From positions 116,157 to 180,156 of the forward strand of contig NZ_JACAPG010000010.1 of NCBI RefSeq assembly GCF_013385825.1: 64,000 nt of DNA, given 5' to 3'. Positions 8,740-19,324 of this stretch are shown here, piece after piece (within the stretch, counting starts at the first letter, position 1; every line of letters begins with the position of its first letter). The DNA comes from Pseudomonas reactans (lineage in GTDB: Bacteria > Pseudomonadota > Gammaproteobacteria > Pseudomonadales > Pseudomonadaceae). The position numbers were made by a program, and so were the translations under genes. A model generated the notes under the pieces. That model was not told the origin of the DNA. It did no database searches and saw only the letters and a list, made by a program, of their open reading frames with translations.

Positions 8740-10238
8740 CCGCTGCCGCCTTGCGATTTGACGGCATCGGCAAAACCTTTCCGGGGGTCAAGGCGCTGGA
8801 TGGCATCAGCTTCAGCGCCCACCCTGGGCAGGTGCACGCGTTGATGGGCGAGAACGGCGCGGGCAAGTCGACGCTGCTGAAGATCCTCGGCGGCGCCTAC
8901 ATCCCCAACAGCGGCACGCTGCAGATCGGCGAGCAGGTCATGGCCTTCAAGAACGCCGCTGACAGCATTGCCAGCGGCGTGGCGGTGATCCATCAGGAAC
9001 TGCACCTGGTGCCGGAAATGACCGTGGCCGAGAACCTGTTCCTCGGGCATTTGCCCTCGCGCTTCGGCGTGGTCAACCGGAGGCTGCTGCGAGAGCAGGC
9101 CCTCGCTTGCCTCAAGGGGTTGGCGGATGAAATCGATCCCGCCGAGAAACTCGGCCGTTTGTCCCTGGGCCAGCGCCAACTGGTGGAAATCGCCAAGGCG
9201 CTGTCCCGTGGCGCGCATGTGATTGCGTTTGATGAGCCCACCAGCAGCTTGTCGGCGCGGGAAATCGACCGCTTGATGGCGATCATCACGCGCCTGCGGG
9301 ATGAGGGCAAAGTGGTGCTCTACGTGTCGCACCGCATGGAGGAAGTGTTCCGCATCTGCAACGCGGTGACCGTCTTCAAGGACGGTCGCTACGTGCGCAC
9401 CTTCGAGGACATGAGCACGCTGACCCATGACCAGTTGGTGACCTGCATGGTCGGCCGCGATATCCAGGACATCTACGACTACCGCCCGCGTGAGCACGGC
9501 GAGGTAGCGCTCAAGGTCGACAGCCTGTTGGGGCCCGGTCTGCGTGAGCCGATCAGCTTCAACGTGCGCAAGGGCGAGATTCTTGGGCTGTTCGGGCTGG
9601 TCGGGGCAGGGCGCACGGAGCTGTTCCGCCTGCTCAGTGGCCTGGAGCGTGCCAGCGCTGGGCAACTCCAGCTTTGTGGTGAGCTTTTGCGCTTGCAGTC
9701 ACCACGCGACGCGATCGCCGCCGGCGTGTTGTTGTGCCCGGAAGACCGCAAGAAGGAGGGCATCATTCCGCTGTCCAGCGTCGCCGAGAACATCAATATC
9801 AGTGCCCGTGGTGCCCATTCCAGGTTTGGCTGGCTGTTGCGCGACGGCTGGGAGAAGGGCAACGCCGACCAGCAGATCAAGGCCATGAAGGTCAAGACGC
9901 CCACCGCTGCGCAAAAGATCATGTACCTCTCCGGCGGCAACCAGCAAAAAGCCATTCTCGGCCGCTGGCTGTCGATGCCGATGAAAGTGTTGCTGTTGGA
10001 CGAGCCCACCCGTGGCATCGACATCGGCGCCAAGGCCGAGATCTACCAGATCATCCATAACCTCGCTGCTCAGGGCATTGCGGTGATCGTGGTGTCCAGC
10101 GACCTCATGGAAGTGATGGGCATCGCCGACCGCATCCTGGTGCTGTGCGAAGGCGCGCTGCGCGGCGAACAAGCCCGCGAGCACGCGACTGAATCCAACC
10201 TGCTGCAACTGGCGCTGCCGCGCAGCCTGGCGAACTGA
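8736..10238 (+). CDS. araG: L-arabinose ABC transporter ATPase
   Basis: 500-residue tandem ATPase energising arabinose import. The first domain has Walker [10 protein letters not shown] (residues 38-46), signature [15 protein letters not shown] and Walker [17 protein letters not shown]. The second has the degenerate GLVGAGRTE and a good signature [16 protein letters not shown]. Long stretches match E. coli AraG ([24 protein letters not shown]). The ATG at 8736 overlaps the araF stop; a GTG six bases upstream is the only alternative. It is followed by araH after 9 bp. Confidence 0.92.
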   Translation: MTAAALRFDGIGKTFPGVKALDGISFSAHPGQVHALMGENGAGKSTLLKILGGAYIPNSGTLQIGEQVMAFKNAADSIASGVAVIHQELHLVPEMTVAENLFLGHLPSRFGVVNRRLLREQALACLKGLADEIDPAEKLGRLSLGQRQLVEIAKALSRGAHVIAFDEPTSSLSAREIDRLMAIITRLRDEGKVVLYVSHRMEEVFRICNAVTVFKDGRYVRTFEDMSTLTHDQLVTCMVGRDIQDIYDYRPREHGEVALKVDSLLGPGLREPISFNVRKGEILGLFGLVGAGRTELFRLLSGLERASAGQLQLCGELLRLQSPRDAIAAGVLLCPEDRKKEGIIPLSSVAENINISARGAHSRFGWLLRDGWEKGNADQQIKAMKVKTPTAAQKIMYLSGGNQQKAILGRWLSMPMKVLLLDEPTRGIDIGAKAEIYQIIHNLAAQGIAVIVVSSDLMEVMGIADRILVLCEGALRGEQAREHATESNLLQLALPRSLAN

Positions 10239-10247
10239 GAGACGACT

Positions 10248-11216
10248 ATGACCACTCAACACAACGTGTTGCCCAACGCACGCAAGCCGCTGGATCTGCG
10301 CGCGCTGCTGGACAACTGGGCGATGCTGCTGGCCGCCGTGAGTATTTTTTTACTGTGCGCCTTGCTCATCGACAACTTCCTCTCGCCGCTGAACATGCGC
10401 GGCCTGGGCCTGGCGATTTCCACCGTGGGCATCGCCGCCTGCACCATGCTGTTCTGCCTGGCGTCGGGGCACTTTGACCTGTCGGTGGGCTCGGTCATCG
10501 CCTGCGCCGGTGTGGTGGCGGCGATTGTGATGCGCGACACCGACAGCGTCATGCTCGGCATTGGCGCCGCGCTGCTGATGGGCCTGATGGTGGGGCTGAT
10601 CAACGGCATCGTCATCGCCAAGCTGCGGGTCAATGCGCTGATTACCACGCTGGCGACCATGCAGATCGTGCGTGGCCTGGCGTACATCTTTGCCAACGGC
10701 AAGGCGGTGGGCGTGTCCCAGGATCAGTTTTTTGTCTTCGGTAACGGCCAGTTGTTTGGCGTGCCGGTGCCGATCCTGATCACCATTTTGTGCTTCCTGT
10801 TCTTCGGCTGGCTGCTCAACTACACCACCTACGGGCGCAACACCATGGCCATCGGCGGCAACCCGGAAGCAGCGTTGTTGGCGGGCGTGAATGTGGACCG
10901 CACCAAGATCCTGATCTTTGCCGTGCATGGGGTGATCGGAGCGTTGGCTGGAGTGATTCTGGCGTCGCGCATGACCTCCGGCCAGCCGATGATTGGCCAG
11001 GGCTTTGAGCTGACGGTGATTTCGGCGTGCGTGCTGGGTGGGGTGTCGTTGAGTGGCGGGGTAGGGATGATCCGCCATGTGATCGCCGGGGTGCTGATTT
11101 TGGCGATCATCGAAAATGCGATGAACCTGAAGAACATCGACACGTTCTATCAATATGTTATTCGCGGCTCAATCCTTCTGTTGGCCGTGGTCATCGACCG
11201 CATGAAACAACGCTGA
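10248..11216 (+). CDS. araH: L-arabinose ABC transporter permease
   Basis: 322-residue inner-membrane permease of the BPD_transp_2 (ribose/arabinose) class with about nine hydrophobic segments. It carries the usual GxxxxSVGS-type loop (CLASGHFDLSVGSVIACAGV) and the ATPase-contact region TTYGRNTMAIGGNPEAALLAGV. It pairs with AraF and AraG and closes the presumed operon that starts at 2765. A REP doublet follows directly after the stop. Confidence 0.92.
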   Translation: MTTQHNVLPNARKPLDLRALLDNWAMLLAAVSIFLLCALLIDNFLSPLNMRGLGLAISTVGIAACTMLFCLASGHFDLSVGSVIACAGVVAAIVMRDTDSVMLGIGAALLMGLMVGLINGIVIAKLRVNALITTLATMQIVRGLAYIFANGKAVGVSQDQFFVFGNGQLFGVPVPILITILCFLFFGWLLNYTTYGRNTMAIGGNPEAALLAGVNVDRTKILIFAVHGVIGALAGVILASRMTSGQPMIGQGFELTVISACVLGGVSLSGGVGMIRHVIAGVLILAIIENAMNLKNIDTFYQYVIRGSILLLAVVIDRMKQR

Positions 11217-11219
11217 CAC

Positions 11220-11320
11220 TGTAGGAGCGAGCTTGCTCGCGAAGAAACTTCAACGATAACGCGTGCATTCTGGATTAACGCGGTGCTTTTGAGTTCTTCG
11301 CGAGCGAGCTCGCTCCTACA
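11220..11320. repeat. Inverted pair of REP elements
   Basis: TGTAGGAGCGAGCTTGCTCG... and its inverted copy ending CGCTCCTACA fill the space between the convergent araH and galM genes. The sequence belongs to the same family as the doublet at 7586. Confidence 0.85.
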
Positions 11321-11322
11321 GT

Positions 11323-12471
11323 TTAATCGGTGGAGAATTTGAAGACGGTGTTCTGGGTGTAGGTCTGCCCTGGATTCAGGCGGGTAGACGCGAACGTCGG
11401 CTGATTAGGCGCATCCGGAAAATGCTGGGTCTCCAGCGTAAACCCGCTCCAGTGCTGATAGGTCTTGCCAGCCTTGCCCTTCACCGTCCCATCCAGGAAG
11501 TTGCTGGTATAAAACTGCACCCCAGGCTCCGTGGTAAACAACTGCAAGCGCCGCCCCGACTCAGGATCATGCACCTCGGCCGCAAGCTGCTTCACATCAC
11601 CTTTGGTATCCAGCGCCCAGTTGAAGTCAAACCCACCCTGTTTCGGCTCGGCAAACTTGAGCTGCGGGTGATCGTCCTTGATGTGCTGGCCGATGGGTGT
11701 CGGTTTCAGGAAATCCATCGGCGTGCCCTTGACGGGTGCCAGTTCGCCGGTAGGGATCAAGGTGGCATTCACCGGTGTGTAATGGCTGGCGTGCAACGTG
11801 GCAACCTGCTTGAGGATGTCGCCATTGCCCGCGCCGGCCAGGTTGAAGTAGCTGTGATTGGTGAGGTTGAGCACCGTGGGTTTGTCGGTGGTGGCCTTGT
11901 AGTCGATGTGCAATTCATTGTTGTCGTTCAGGCGGTAGGTGACCTCGGTTTTCAGGTTGCCGGGGAAGCCCATTTCACCGTCCTTGGACAGGTAAGTGAG
12001 GGTCACGCCCACCGAGTCCTTGGCCTTGACGGAAGTGGCTTTCCACACGTGTTTGTCAAAGCCCTGGGCGCCGCCGTGCAGCGAGTTGGGACCGTCGTTG
12101 AGCGGTACCTGGTAGCGTTTGCCGTCGAGCTCAAAGGCGCCGCCGGCCAGGCGATTGCCGAAGCGCCCGATGGTCGCGCCGAAGAATGCGGTGCCGCTTT
12201 GATAACCCTGCACATCGTCGAAGCCGAGCACCACGTCCTCGACCTTGCCGTGTTTGTCCGGCACTTTGAGCGACTGCAACACGCCGCCGTAGGTGATCAC
12301 CGTGGCTTGCATGCCGTGGCTGTTGCGCAGGATGTACTGCTCGACGGCGGTGCCGTCGTTGGTTTTACCGAAGGGTTTGTGTTCGCTGGTGAGCCCGGCG
12401 GCCTGGGCGCCGCCACTGGCGATCAACATGGACATGGCGAGACCGGACAGCAGGTATCGAGGGTGCTTCAT
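11323..12471 (-). CDS. galM: Secreted aldose 1-epimerase (mutarotase)
   Basis: 382-residue galactose-mutarotase-fold enzyme interconverting alpha and beta anomers of aldoses. A signal peptide (MKHPRYLLSGLAMSMLIASGGAQA) predicts a periplasmic location, unlike cytoplasmic E. coli GalM. Family blocks are FGKTNDGTAVEQY, GATIGRFGNRLAGG and the catalytic-His region LTNHSYFNLAG; the C-terminal Glu is in GFTLETQHFPD. The location suggests it supplies the anomer preferred by AraF or the dehydrogenase. It is divergent from the SDR gene. Its leader holds a Crc/Hfq motif. Confidence 0.88.
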   Translation of the reverse strand: MKHPRYLLSGLAMSMLIASGGAQAAGLTSEHKPFGKTNDGTAVEQYILRNSHGMQATVITYGGVLQSLKVPDKHGKVEDVVLGFDDVQGYQSGTAFFGATIGRFGNRLAGGAFELDGKRYQVPLNDGPNSLHGGAQGFDKHVWKATSVKAKDSVGVTLTYLSKDGEMGFPGNLKTEVTYRLNDNNELHIDYKATTDKPTVLNLTNHSYFNLAGAGNGDILKQVATLHASHYTPVNATLIPTGELAPVKGTPMDFLKPTPIGQHIKDDHPQLKFAEPKQGGFDFNWALDTKGDVKQLAAEVHDPESGRRLQLFTTEPGVQFYTSNFLDGTVKGKAGKTYQHWSGFTLETQHFPDAPNQPTFASTRLNPGQTYTQNTVFKFSTD

Positions 12472-12485
12472 GGTCGAACTTCCTT

Positions 12486-12493
12486 TTGTTGTT
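12486..12493 (-). promoter_or_regulatory. Crc/Hfq catabolite motif before galM
   Basis: On the minus strand AACAACAA precedes AAAGGAAG, the ribosome site of galM. Confidence 0.5.
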
Positions 12494-12608
12494 TTGAGTG
12501 GAATAGTTCTACTAATGTGCGATATTTTGTCGATTGAACAGCGAATTTATAGCCGTTAACGCCATTTTTGCAAAATAAAATAAGACTAATTAAGCGAGGC
12601 AAGCTTTT

Positions 12609-13376
12609 ATGACTATGCAGCACGCCGTTTACCCCGACCTCGAAGGCAAGACGGTCCTGATTTCTGGAGGCGCGTCAGGCATTGGCGAATTCATGGTGCG
12701 TGCCTTCGCCGCGCAAGGCGCCAAAGTCGGCTTTGTCGACCGTGCGCAAAGCCAGGGCGAACGCCTGGCGGCGCTGCTGAGTTCGCGGGGGCACACCGTG
12801 GAATTCGTGAATTGCGATATCACCGATGAAATCGCCTACAAGGCTGCCATCACGCGCTTCGAACACTCGCTGGGGCCGATCACTGTGCTGGTGAACAACG
12901 CCGCCAATGACGTGCGCCACACCTTGGAAGAGGTCGATTCGGAAATGTTCGACCGGCTCATCTCCGTCAACCTCAAGCACGCCTTCTTCGCCGCCAAGGC
13001 GGTGGTGCCGATGATGAAAAGCGCGGGCGGCGGGGCGATCATCAACCTCGGTTCGGTTGGCTGGATGATGGCCTCCGCCGGCTACCCGGTGTACGCCGCC
13101 AGCAAGGCCGCCGCCCACGGCATGACCCGCGCCCTGGCCCGGGAGCTGGGGCCGAGCCAGATCCGCGTGAATACGCTGGTGCCGGGTTGGGTCATGACGG
13201 AAAAACAACTGGCGATGTGGGTCGACGATGCGGCCAAGGAATTGATCAGCCGCAGCCAGTGCCTGCCGGGCAGTGTGCTGCCGGAACACATCGCGAATAT
13301 GGCGTTGTTTCTCGCCTCTGACGCATCTGCGATGTGCACGGCGCAGAACTTTATTGTGGATGGCGGCTGGGTGTAG
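12609..13376 (+). CDS. SDR sugar 1-dehydrogenase (L-arabinose dehydrogenase)
   Basis: 255-residue short-chain dehydrogenase. The cofactor motif is SGGASGIGEFM (residues 19-29), NNAAN follows, and the triad is Ser149, Tyr162, Lys166 (YAASK). It resembles the xylose/arabinose/galactose 1-dehydrogenases of Caulobacter XylB type and would oxidise L-arabinose to the lactone opened by the SMP-30 protein, completing the pathway. ATG 12609 was taken as the start; ATG 12615 (MQHAVYPD) is equally possible. The 137 bp between galM and this gene are AT-rich and must contain both divergent promoters. Substrate by context only. Confidence 0.82.
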   Translation: MTMQHAVYPDLEGKTVLISGGASGIGEFMVRAFAAQGAKVGFVDRAQSQGERLAALLSSRGHTVEFVNCDITDEIAYKAAITRFEHSLGPITVLVNNAANDVRHTLEEVDSEMFDRLISVNLKHAFFAAKAVVPMMKSAGGGAIINLGSVGWMMASAGYPVYAASKAAAHGMTRALARELGPSQIRVNTLVPGWVMTEKQLAMWVDDAAKELISRSQCLPGSVLPEHIANMALFLASDASAMCTAQNFIVDGGWV

Positions 13377-13382
13377 GTCCGC

Positions 13383-13979
13383 TTACTCGATCGGGTATTT
13401 CTTGAAGGCAGGATGCTGTTCCAGCCGCTCGGCGTGGCGTCTCAGGTTGGGAAACGCATCCGCCTTGACCACCGACGCCACGGTGAATTGGCTGAACGAC
13501 CAGGCCACCGCCGCTGTAATCGACGCCTGGGTCAGCACCTCACTGTCAGGCAGTTGTTTTTCTAGCAGCGAATAAGCTGCGAGCAACTGCCCGCTGACCC
13601 GGTCAAGCCACGGCGCATGCTGCTTTTCAGCCGGGCGCAGGTTGTGCTCGTAGACAATTTGCACGCTTTTTTCGCAGGCTGCCAAGGCCAGGCCAAGGAT
13701 GTGCAGGTCCCGGGCGCGTGCGGCGGGTTGCTGTGCGAGCAGCTTTTTGTCCGCCGGGGCCAGGGTTTCCAGGTAGTCCAGGATCAGGCTGGAGTCCATC
13801 AGCACGGTGCCATCGTCCAGCACCAGGGTCGGAGCCTTCACCACCGGGTTGATCTGGGCGAACGCGTCGAAGCTGCGGAATACCGACAGCGGTTCATGCA
13901 CAAAATCCACCCCGTACAGGTCCAGGGAAATCGCCACGCGTCTTACGTAAGGCGAGTCCAGCATGCCGATCAGTTTCAT
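13383..13979 (-). CDS. Glutathione S-transferase
   Basis: 198-residue GST with an N-terminal thioredoxin-like domain (MKLIGMLDSPYVRRVAISL; the Ser-Pro at positions 9-10 is the usual catalytic-loop region) and an all-helical C-terminal domain from about residue 85. The conserved MDSSLILDYLE block binds glutathione. Length is normal for bacterial GSTs. The ATG at 13979 was chosen over one seven codons upstream because it begins at the first beta strand. It is convergent with the SDR gene (stops 6 bp apart). The physiological substrate is unknown. Confidence 0.85.
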   Translation of the reverse strand: MKLIGMLDSPYVRRVAISLDLYGVDFVHEPLSVFRSFDAFAQINPVVKAPTLVLDDGTVLMDSSLILDYLETLAPADKKLLAQQPAARARDLHILGLALAACEKSVQIVYEHNLRPAEKQHAPWLDRVSGQLLAAYSLLEKQLPDSEVLTQASITAAVAWSFSQFTVASVVKADAFPNLRRHAERLEQHPAFKKYPIE

Positions 13980-14109
13980 GAAGCCTCCATTGCTTACCAC
14001 GTGATGGGCTCAAGAGAGTACGGGCTCAGGATCGACCTGCGCAATGGCCCGCCGTAGTTGCTGATAGCGTCGGAGCTTCTGTTCAAACGCCGCAGCGGCA
14101 TCCGTGAAC

Positions 14110-15075
14110 TCATGCCGGGCCAGCGCTCCGGCGCTGACGGCTGGCCCCCGGTGGTTGGCCGGTAATGCGCTTGAACGCACGGCTGAACGCTGCCTGAGAG
14201 GTATAGCCCAGGCGCAGCGCCACTTCCTCGATAGGCAAACGCTCCAGGGTCAGCCATTGGCTGGCCAGGCGCATGCGCAACTCCGTCACGTAGCGCAGGG
14301 GTGGGATGCCCAGGGTGGCCTGGAAGCGCTCGGCGAACACCGAGCGGGAGGTGTGACAGTGCGCAGCCAATTCGGCCACGCTCCATTCGCGGCCAGGTTG
14401 CTGGTGCAGGACGAGCAGGGCACCGGCCAATCGCGTGTCGCGCAGCGCCGCCACCAATCCTGATGCATTACCGCAGGCACATTCCACCCAACCCCGCACG
14501 ATCATGGCGGCGACCACATCAGCCAGGCGCGCGAGGATGCCGGAGTAGCCGATGCGAGCAGCGGACACTTCACGCTCCATCACCGCCAGGATCGGCATCA
14601 GGCCGGGGTAACGCTGGCCCTGGGCATCGATCAGCATCAACGCCGGCATCAGGCTGCCAAGCCCCTGGAGACTGCCGAGTTCGAACGCCATGCAGGCGCT
14701 GAACAGCAAGGTGCAGGGGGGCGTATCGGGGGACGCATCCACGGCGCAGACGGTATCGCCTAACGCGGTCGCGCCAAAGCCGTCAATGTCCTGCACAGGC
14801 CTGTCCGCATCGGAGGACAGCGCATGGGCGCCGCCGTGGGAGATGAACACCGCATTGCCCGCCGACAACTCAAACAGGCCGCCGTCGTCGGTGCGCAGGG
14901 TGGCCGTCCCTGCGGCCAGGAAGTGGAAGTAGGCGTGTCCGGGTTTGGCCTCAAAGCCCATGCCGAAGCTCGGTCCGGCCTGGATGCGTCGGTACTGCAC
15001 CCCGCTCAGGCGCATGCCGCGCAGCAGCTCGTCGATAAGGTCGGAGGACTGATTGAACGGGGCCACTGTTGTCAT
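14110..15075 (-). CDS. AraC-family regulator with cupin sensor domain
   Basis: About 321-residue regulator. The N-terminal two-thirds is a cupin-like AraC_binding_2/Cupin_6 domain (GHAYFHFLAAGTATLRTDDGG). The C-terminal ~100 residues hold two helix-turn-helix units (WSVAELAAHCHTSRSVFAERF; LPIEEVALRLGYTSQAAFSRAFKR). It is divergent from the MFS exporter at 15177 and probably controls it, as in many AraC/MFS pairs. An upstream Met at 15114 would add 13 residues. Between this gene and the GST lie 130 bp with no supported gene. Confidence 0.85.
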   Translation of the reverse strand: MTTVAPFNQSSDLIDELLRGMRLSGVQYRRIQAGPSFGMGFEAKPGHAYFHFLAAGTATLRTDDGGLFELSAGNAVFISHGGAHALSSDADRPVQDIDGFGATALGDTVCAVDASPDTPPCTLLFSACMAFELGSLQGLGSLMPALMLIDAQGQRYPGLMPILAVMEREVSAARIGYSGILARLADVVAAMIVRGWVECACGNASGLVAALRDTRLAGALLVLHQQPGREWSVAELAAHCHTSRSVFAERFQATLGIPPLRYVTELRMRLASQWLTLERLPIEEVALRLGYTSQAAFSRAFKRITGQPPGASRQRRSAGPA

Positions 15076-15176
15076 CTTCGGGGTTTTGGTCAAAAACTCA
15101 AGGGTCTGAATCATAGATCATCCGGGTGGGCGAACCTAGACTGGCCGTCGCGCTAATTTCCCGAGGATGTCGTGTG

Positions 15177-16403
15177 ATGAATGATTGTGTAGTCCAAACC
15201 GCTCACCCTGCCCAAGTGGCGCCCGATGCGCCCGCCTGGATGGCGGTGTTTTCCCTGGCCATGGGGGTATTCGGCTTGTTGACGGCGGAATACCTGCCGG
15301 CCAGCTTGTTGACGCCAATGGCGCTGGACTTGGGAGTGTCCGAGGCGCTGGCCGGCCAGGCCGTGACGGTGACGGCAGTGGTGGCGTTGTTTGCCGGGCT
15401 GCTGGTGCCCGGCCTCACGCGTGGGATCGACCGACGCGTGGTGCTACTGGGTTTCTCCCTGCTGATGATTGCGTCAAACCTGTTGGTGGCGTTATCTTCA
15501 AGCCTGGCGGTATTGCTGCTGATGCGCATCCTGCTGGGCGTCGCCCTGGGGGGCTTCTGGAGCATGGCGGCCGCCGTGGCGATGCGCCTGGTGCCGGCGG
15601 CGCTGCTGCCCCGCGCGCTGTCGATCATCTTCAGCGGTATTGCGGTGGGCACGGTGGTCGCCGTGCCGCTGGGCAGCTACCTCGGTGGTCTGTATGGCTG
15701 GCGCAGTGCGTTTGTTGCCGCCGCCGCCGTCGGTGCAGTGACGCTGGCGTTCCAGCTGTTCACGCTGCCGCGCCTGGCCCCCTCGGGCACCGCACGCTTG
15801 CGCACGGTACTGGATGTGCTGCTGCGTCCGGGCATCGCCATCGGCATGTTTGGCTGTGTGCTGGTCCACACCGGGCACTTCGCGCTGTTCACTTACATCC
15901 GGCCTTTCCTGGAAAGCACCACGGGGGTGGGAACAGAAGGGCTGGCGTTGATGCTGCTGGGGTTCGGTGCAGCCAACTTTACTGGCACGCTGTTGGCCGG
16001 TTGGATGCTGGTGCGTTATCCGCGCGGCACCTTGGTGCTGATGCCGGTATTGGTGGGCGTCGCGGCGCTGGCTCTGGTGTTGCTGCCGCCCTCGCTGCCA
16101 GGCCAGGCATTGCTGCTGGCGCTGTGGGGCATGGCCTTTGGCGGGGTACCCGTGGCGTGGTCGAACTGGGTGGCCCGCGCCGTGCCGGACCAGGCTGAAA
16201 GTGCCGGTGGCATGGTCGTGGCTTCGGTGCAATCAGCCATTGCAGCGGGCGCGGCCGGTGGAGGCGCAATGTTCAGTCTCAGTGGCATCGACGGCGTGTT
16301 TCTGGGCGCGGGTATGCTGATGTTGCTGGCCGCCTTGTTGATTGCGCTGCGAGTGCAGGTGCCACGCACTGAGGGTGGCGTGGGGGTGGCGCTGCACCTT
16401 TGA
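15177..16403 (+). CDS. MFS transporter, AraJ/YdhP-like (DHA1 family)
   Basis: 408-residue inner-membrane protein with 12 predicted helices and the DHA1 signature region GLLTAEYLPASLLTPMALDL near the N-terminus; RILLGVALGGFWSM follows. These proteins usually export sugars or small drugs. It is transcribed away from the AraC-family gene across a ~100 bp divergent promoter and ends 1 bp before the convergent LysR gene. Start ATG 15177 (MNDCVVQTAH) follows CCGAGGATG. The substrate is unknown. Confidence 0.8.
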   Translation: MNDCVVQTAHPAQVAPDAPAWMAVFSLAMGVFGLLTAEYLPASLLTPMALDLGVSEALAGQAVTVTAVVALFAGLLVPGLTRGIDRRVVLLGFSLLMIASNLLVALSSSLAVLLLMRILLGVALGGFWSMAAAVAMRLVPAALLPRALSIIFSGIAVGTVVAVPLGSYLGGLYGWRSAFVAAAAVGAVTLAFQLFTLPRLAPSGTARLRTVLDVLLRPGIAIGMFGCVLVHTGHFALFTYIRPFLESTTGVGTEGLALMLLGFGAANFTGTLLAGWMLVRYPRGTLVLMPVLVGVAALALVLLPPSLPGQALLLALWGMAFGGVPVAWSNWVARAVPDQAESAGGMVVASVQSAIAAGAAGGGAMFSLSGIDGVFLGAGMLMLLAALLIALRVQVPRTEGGVGVALHL

Positions 16404-16404
16404 G

Positions 16405-17262
16405 CTAGGCCTCCAGATGGGTCAGCAACCACGCCGTGAAACTGCGCGCCAGCGGGTCGTGCTCGCTGTCGCGATGGGTCAGCAGCGCCCAGCTCGGCCC
16501 GCGAATCGTCGCGTCGACCAGCGGCGTGAGCAACCCATCTTTTTGCGCCTGACGGCTCAGCAACTGGCTGACCAAACCAATCCCCAAACCCGTACACACC
16601 GCGTCGAGCAACAGGCCAGGGTCGGAAAAATTCAGGCCCTGGTCTTGCTGCCCCACATCGACTCCGGCTTCCACCGCCCAATGGCTCCAGTCCATTTCCC
16701 GTTCGCCGTGCAGTGTCGTGCGCTGCGCCTTGGGCTGCGCTAACAGCCGGGGGTGGCAGGCGGGAAACAGCCGGTCGGCGTGCAGCACCTTGAAGCTGCA
16801 TTCGGCCTGGGAGCTGATGTCGTCGCGCACCGCCAGGTCGATGGTTTGGCTGGCCATATCGGGCACTTCGTCGGTGCTGAATATCCACAAGTCAACCTCC
16901 GGGTGTTGCCGGCGAAAATCTGCGAGCCGTGGCAACAGCCAGTGCCGGGCAAAGGTCGGTGTGGTGTTGAGCACCAACTGATTGGGCTTGCGGTATTGCC
17001 CCAGGCGGCGCACGCCCACCGCCAGCTGCTGCAGCAGCGCCTGGGTGGTGCTGAGGAAATCATGGCCGGCGTCGGTCAGGCTCACGCTGCGTCCGCTGCG
17101 GAAAAACAGCGGCTGTTCCAGGTACGCCTCCAGGCTGCGGATCTGCTGGCTGATCGCCGATTGGGTCAGGTGCAGTTCTTCGGCAGCCTTGTGGAAACTG
17201 CCCAGTCGCGCGGCGGCTTCAAAGCCGCGCAGGGTGCCGAGGGGCGGCCAGTGATTGAGCAT
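16405..17262 (-). CDS. LysR-family regulator (GcvA-like) of the agmatine genes
   Basis: 285-residue regulator with an N-terminal LysR winged helix (GSFHKAAEELHLTQSAISQQIRSLE, residues ~20-45) and a periplasmic-binding-fold effector domain. It is divergent from aguA with 134 bp between the start codons, the usual arrangement for a LysR activator and its target. P. aeruginosa controls its aguBA genes with the TetR-type AguR, so this wiring differs. Effector (agmatine, N-carbamoylputrescine or a polyamine) is inferred. Confidence 0.82.
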   Translation of the reverse strand: MLNHWPPLGTLRGFEAAARLGSFHKAAEELHLTQSAISQQIRSLEAYLEQPLFFRSGRSVSLTDAGHDFLSTTQALLQQLAVGVRRLGQYRKPNQLVLNTTPTFARHWLLPRLADFRRQHPEVDLWIFSTDEVPDMASQTIDLAVRDDISSQAECSFKVLHADRLFPACHPRLLAQPKAQRTTLHGEREMDWSHWAVEAGVDVGQQDQGLNFSDPGLLLDAVCTGLGIGLVSQLLSRQAQKDGLLTPLVDATIRGPSWALLTHRDSEHDPLARSFTAWLLTHLEA

Positions 17263-17396
17263 GCTGATAAGTTCCTCTAATCAGTTTTCTACAAAATCCA
17301 TCGTTTGTCCGGCTTTGCGAGCCGCCATAGCATGTATGCCAAGACTCCGTGGGCAGTTTTCACTGAACACAATGACTTAACTGAAGGGTACTTGTC

Positions 17397-18442
17397 ATGC
17401 AGCAGAATGCAATGCAAAGCAACGGTTGGTGGATGCCTGCGGAGTGGGCCCGGCATGCGGCGACGTGGATGGTCTGGCCGCACAACCGGGCCCTGTGGGA
17501 AACCACCTGGGGGGTGACCTTGGCGCAGGTGCAGCAGGACTTTGCGCGGGTGGCCAATGCGATTGCCCGCTTCGAACCGGTGAAGATGCTGGTCGATCCT
17601 TCCGCCGTGGCGGGCGCCAAGGCCTTGTGTGGGCCCGGCATCGAGCTGATCGAACAGGCCGTCAACGACAGCTGGTGCCGCGATTCCGGCCCGACCTTTG
17701 TCTGCCACCCACAACTGGGCACGGCTGGGGTGAGCTGGCGTTTCAATGCCTGGGGCGGCAAGTCGGCCCATGACCTGGACGAAAGCCTGGCACGTCGCGT
17801 GCTCAATCACCTGGGGCTGGAATGCTTCGGCACGCCCCTGAGCAATGAAGGCGGCGCGATCCATGTGGACGGCGAGGGCACGCTGATCACCACCGAGTCG
17901 GTGCTGCTCAACCCCAACCGCAACCCCGGCGTGAGCAAGGCCGAGATGGAAGCCATCTTCACGCGCCTGCTGGGCATCAAGAAGACCATTTGGTTGCCCG
18001 GCGATCCGGATTACGTCACGGGCGACATGACCGACGGCCATGTTGATGGCGTCTGCGCATTTGCCCGCCCTGGCGTGTTGCTGGTGGATGCGACTCACGA
18101 TCAACGTTCTGTTTACGCCGAAGTCGTACGGGAAAACCGCCGCGCCCTGGAGCTCGCCACCGATGCCCAAGGCCGCCGTTTCGAGCTGATCGAGTTGTAT
18201 GAAGCCACCGATGCGGTCGACACCGAAGCCGAAGTGTTCTGTGCCTCCTACACCAACTTCTACATTGCCAACGGCGCAATCATCATGCCGGCCTACGGCA
18301 TTGCGGCCGATCAGGTCGCGGCCGAAGTCCTGGCCCAGGCATTCCCTGGTCGCGAGATCGTACCGGTGCAGATCAACCACCTGGCCCATGGCGGCGGCGG
18401 CGTGCACTGCATCACCCAGCAACAGCCTGCGTGGGTGAAGCC

Positions 18443-18446
<4 letters not shown>
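17397..18446 (+). CDS. aguA: Agmatine deiminase
   Basis: 349-residue guanidino-modifying enzyme converting agmatine to N-carbamoylputrescine and ammonia. Family marks are WMVWPHNRALWE, the acidic substrate site WCRDSGPTFV, the region LLNPNRNPGVSKAEME, and the active-site loop GGGGVHCITQQ with Cys338 as the probable nucleophile. It is normal in length and cytoplasmic (no signal). The stop overlaps the aguB start (ATGA), so the two are translationally coupled. With aguB it turns agmatine into putrescine for carbon, nitrogen and polyamine supply. Confidence 0.93.

Positions 18447-19320
<874 letters not shown>

Positions 19321-19324
<4 letters not shown>

Noticed and set aside
13980..14109. Minus-strand frame ending in a helical-looking peptide (AFEQKLRRYQQLRRAIAQVD)
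   Set aside because: It has no start codon or ribosome site of its own and overlaps the AraC gene in another frame. It may be a remnant of a lost gene, but nothing identifies it.
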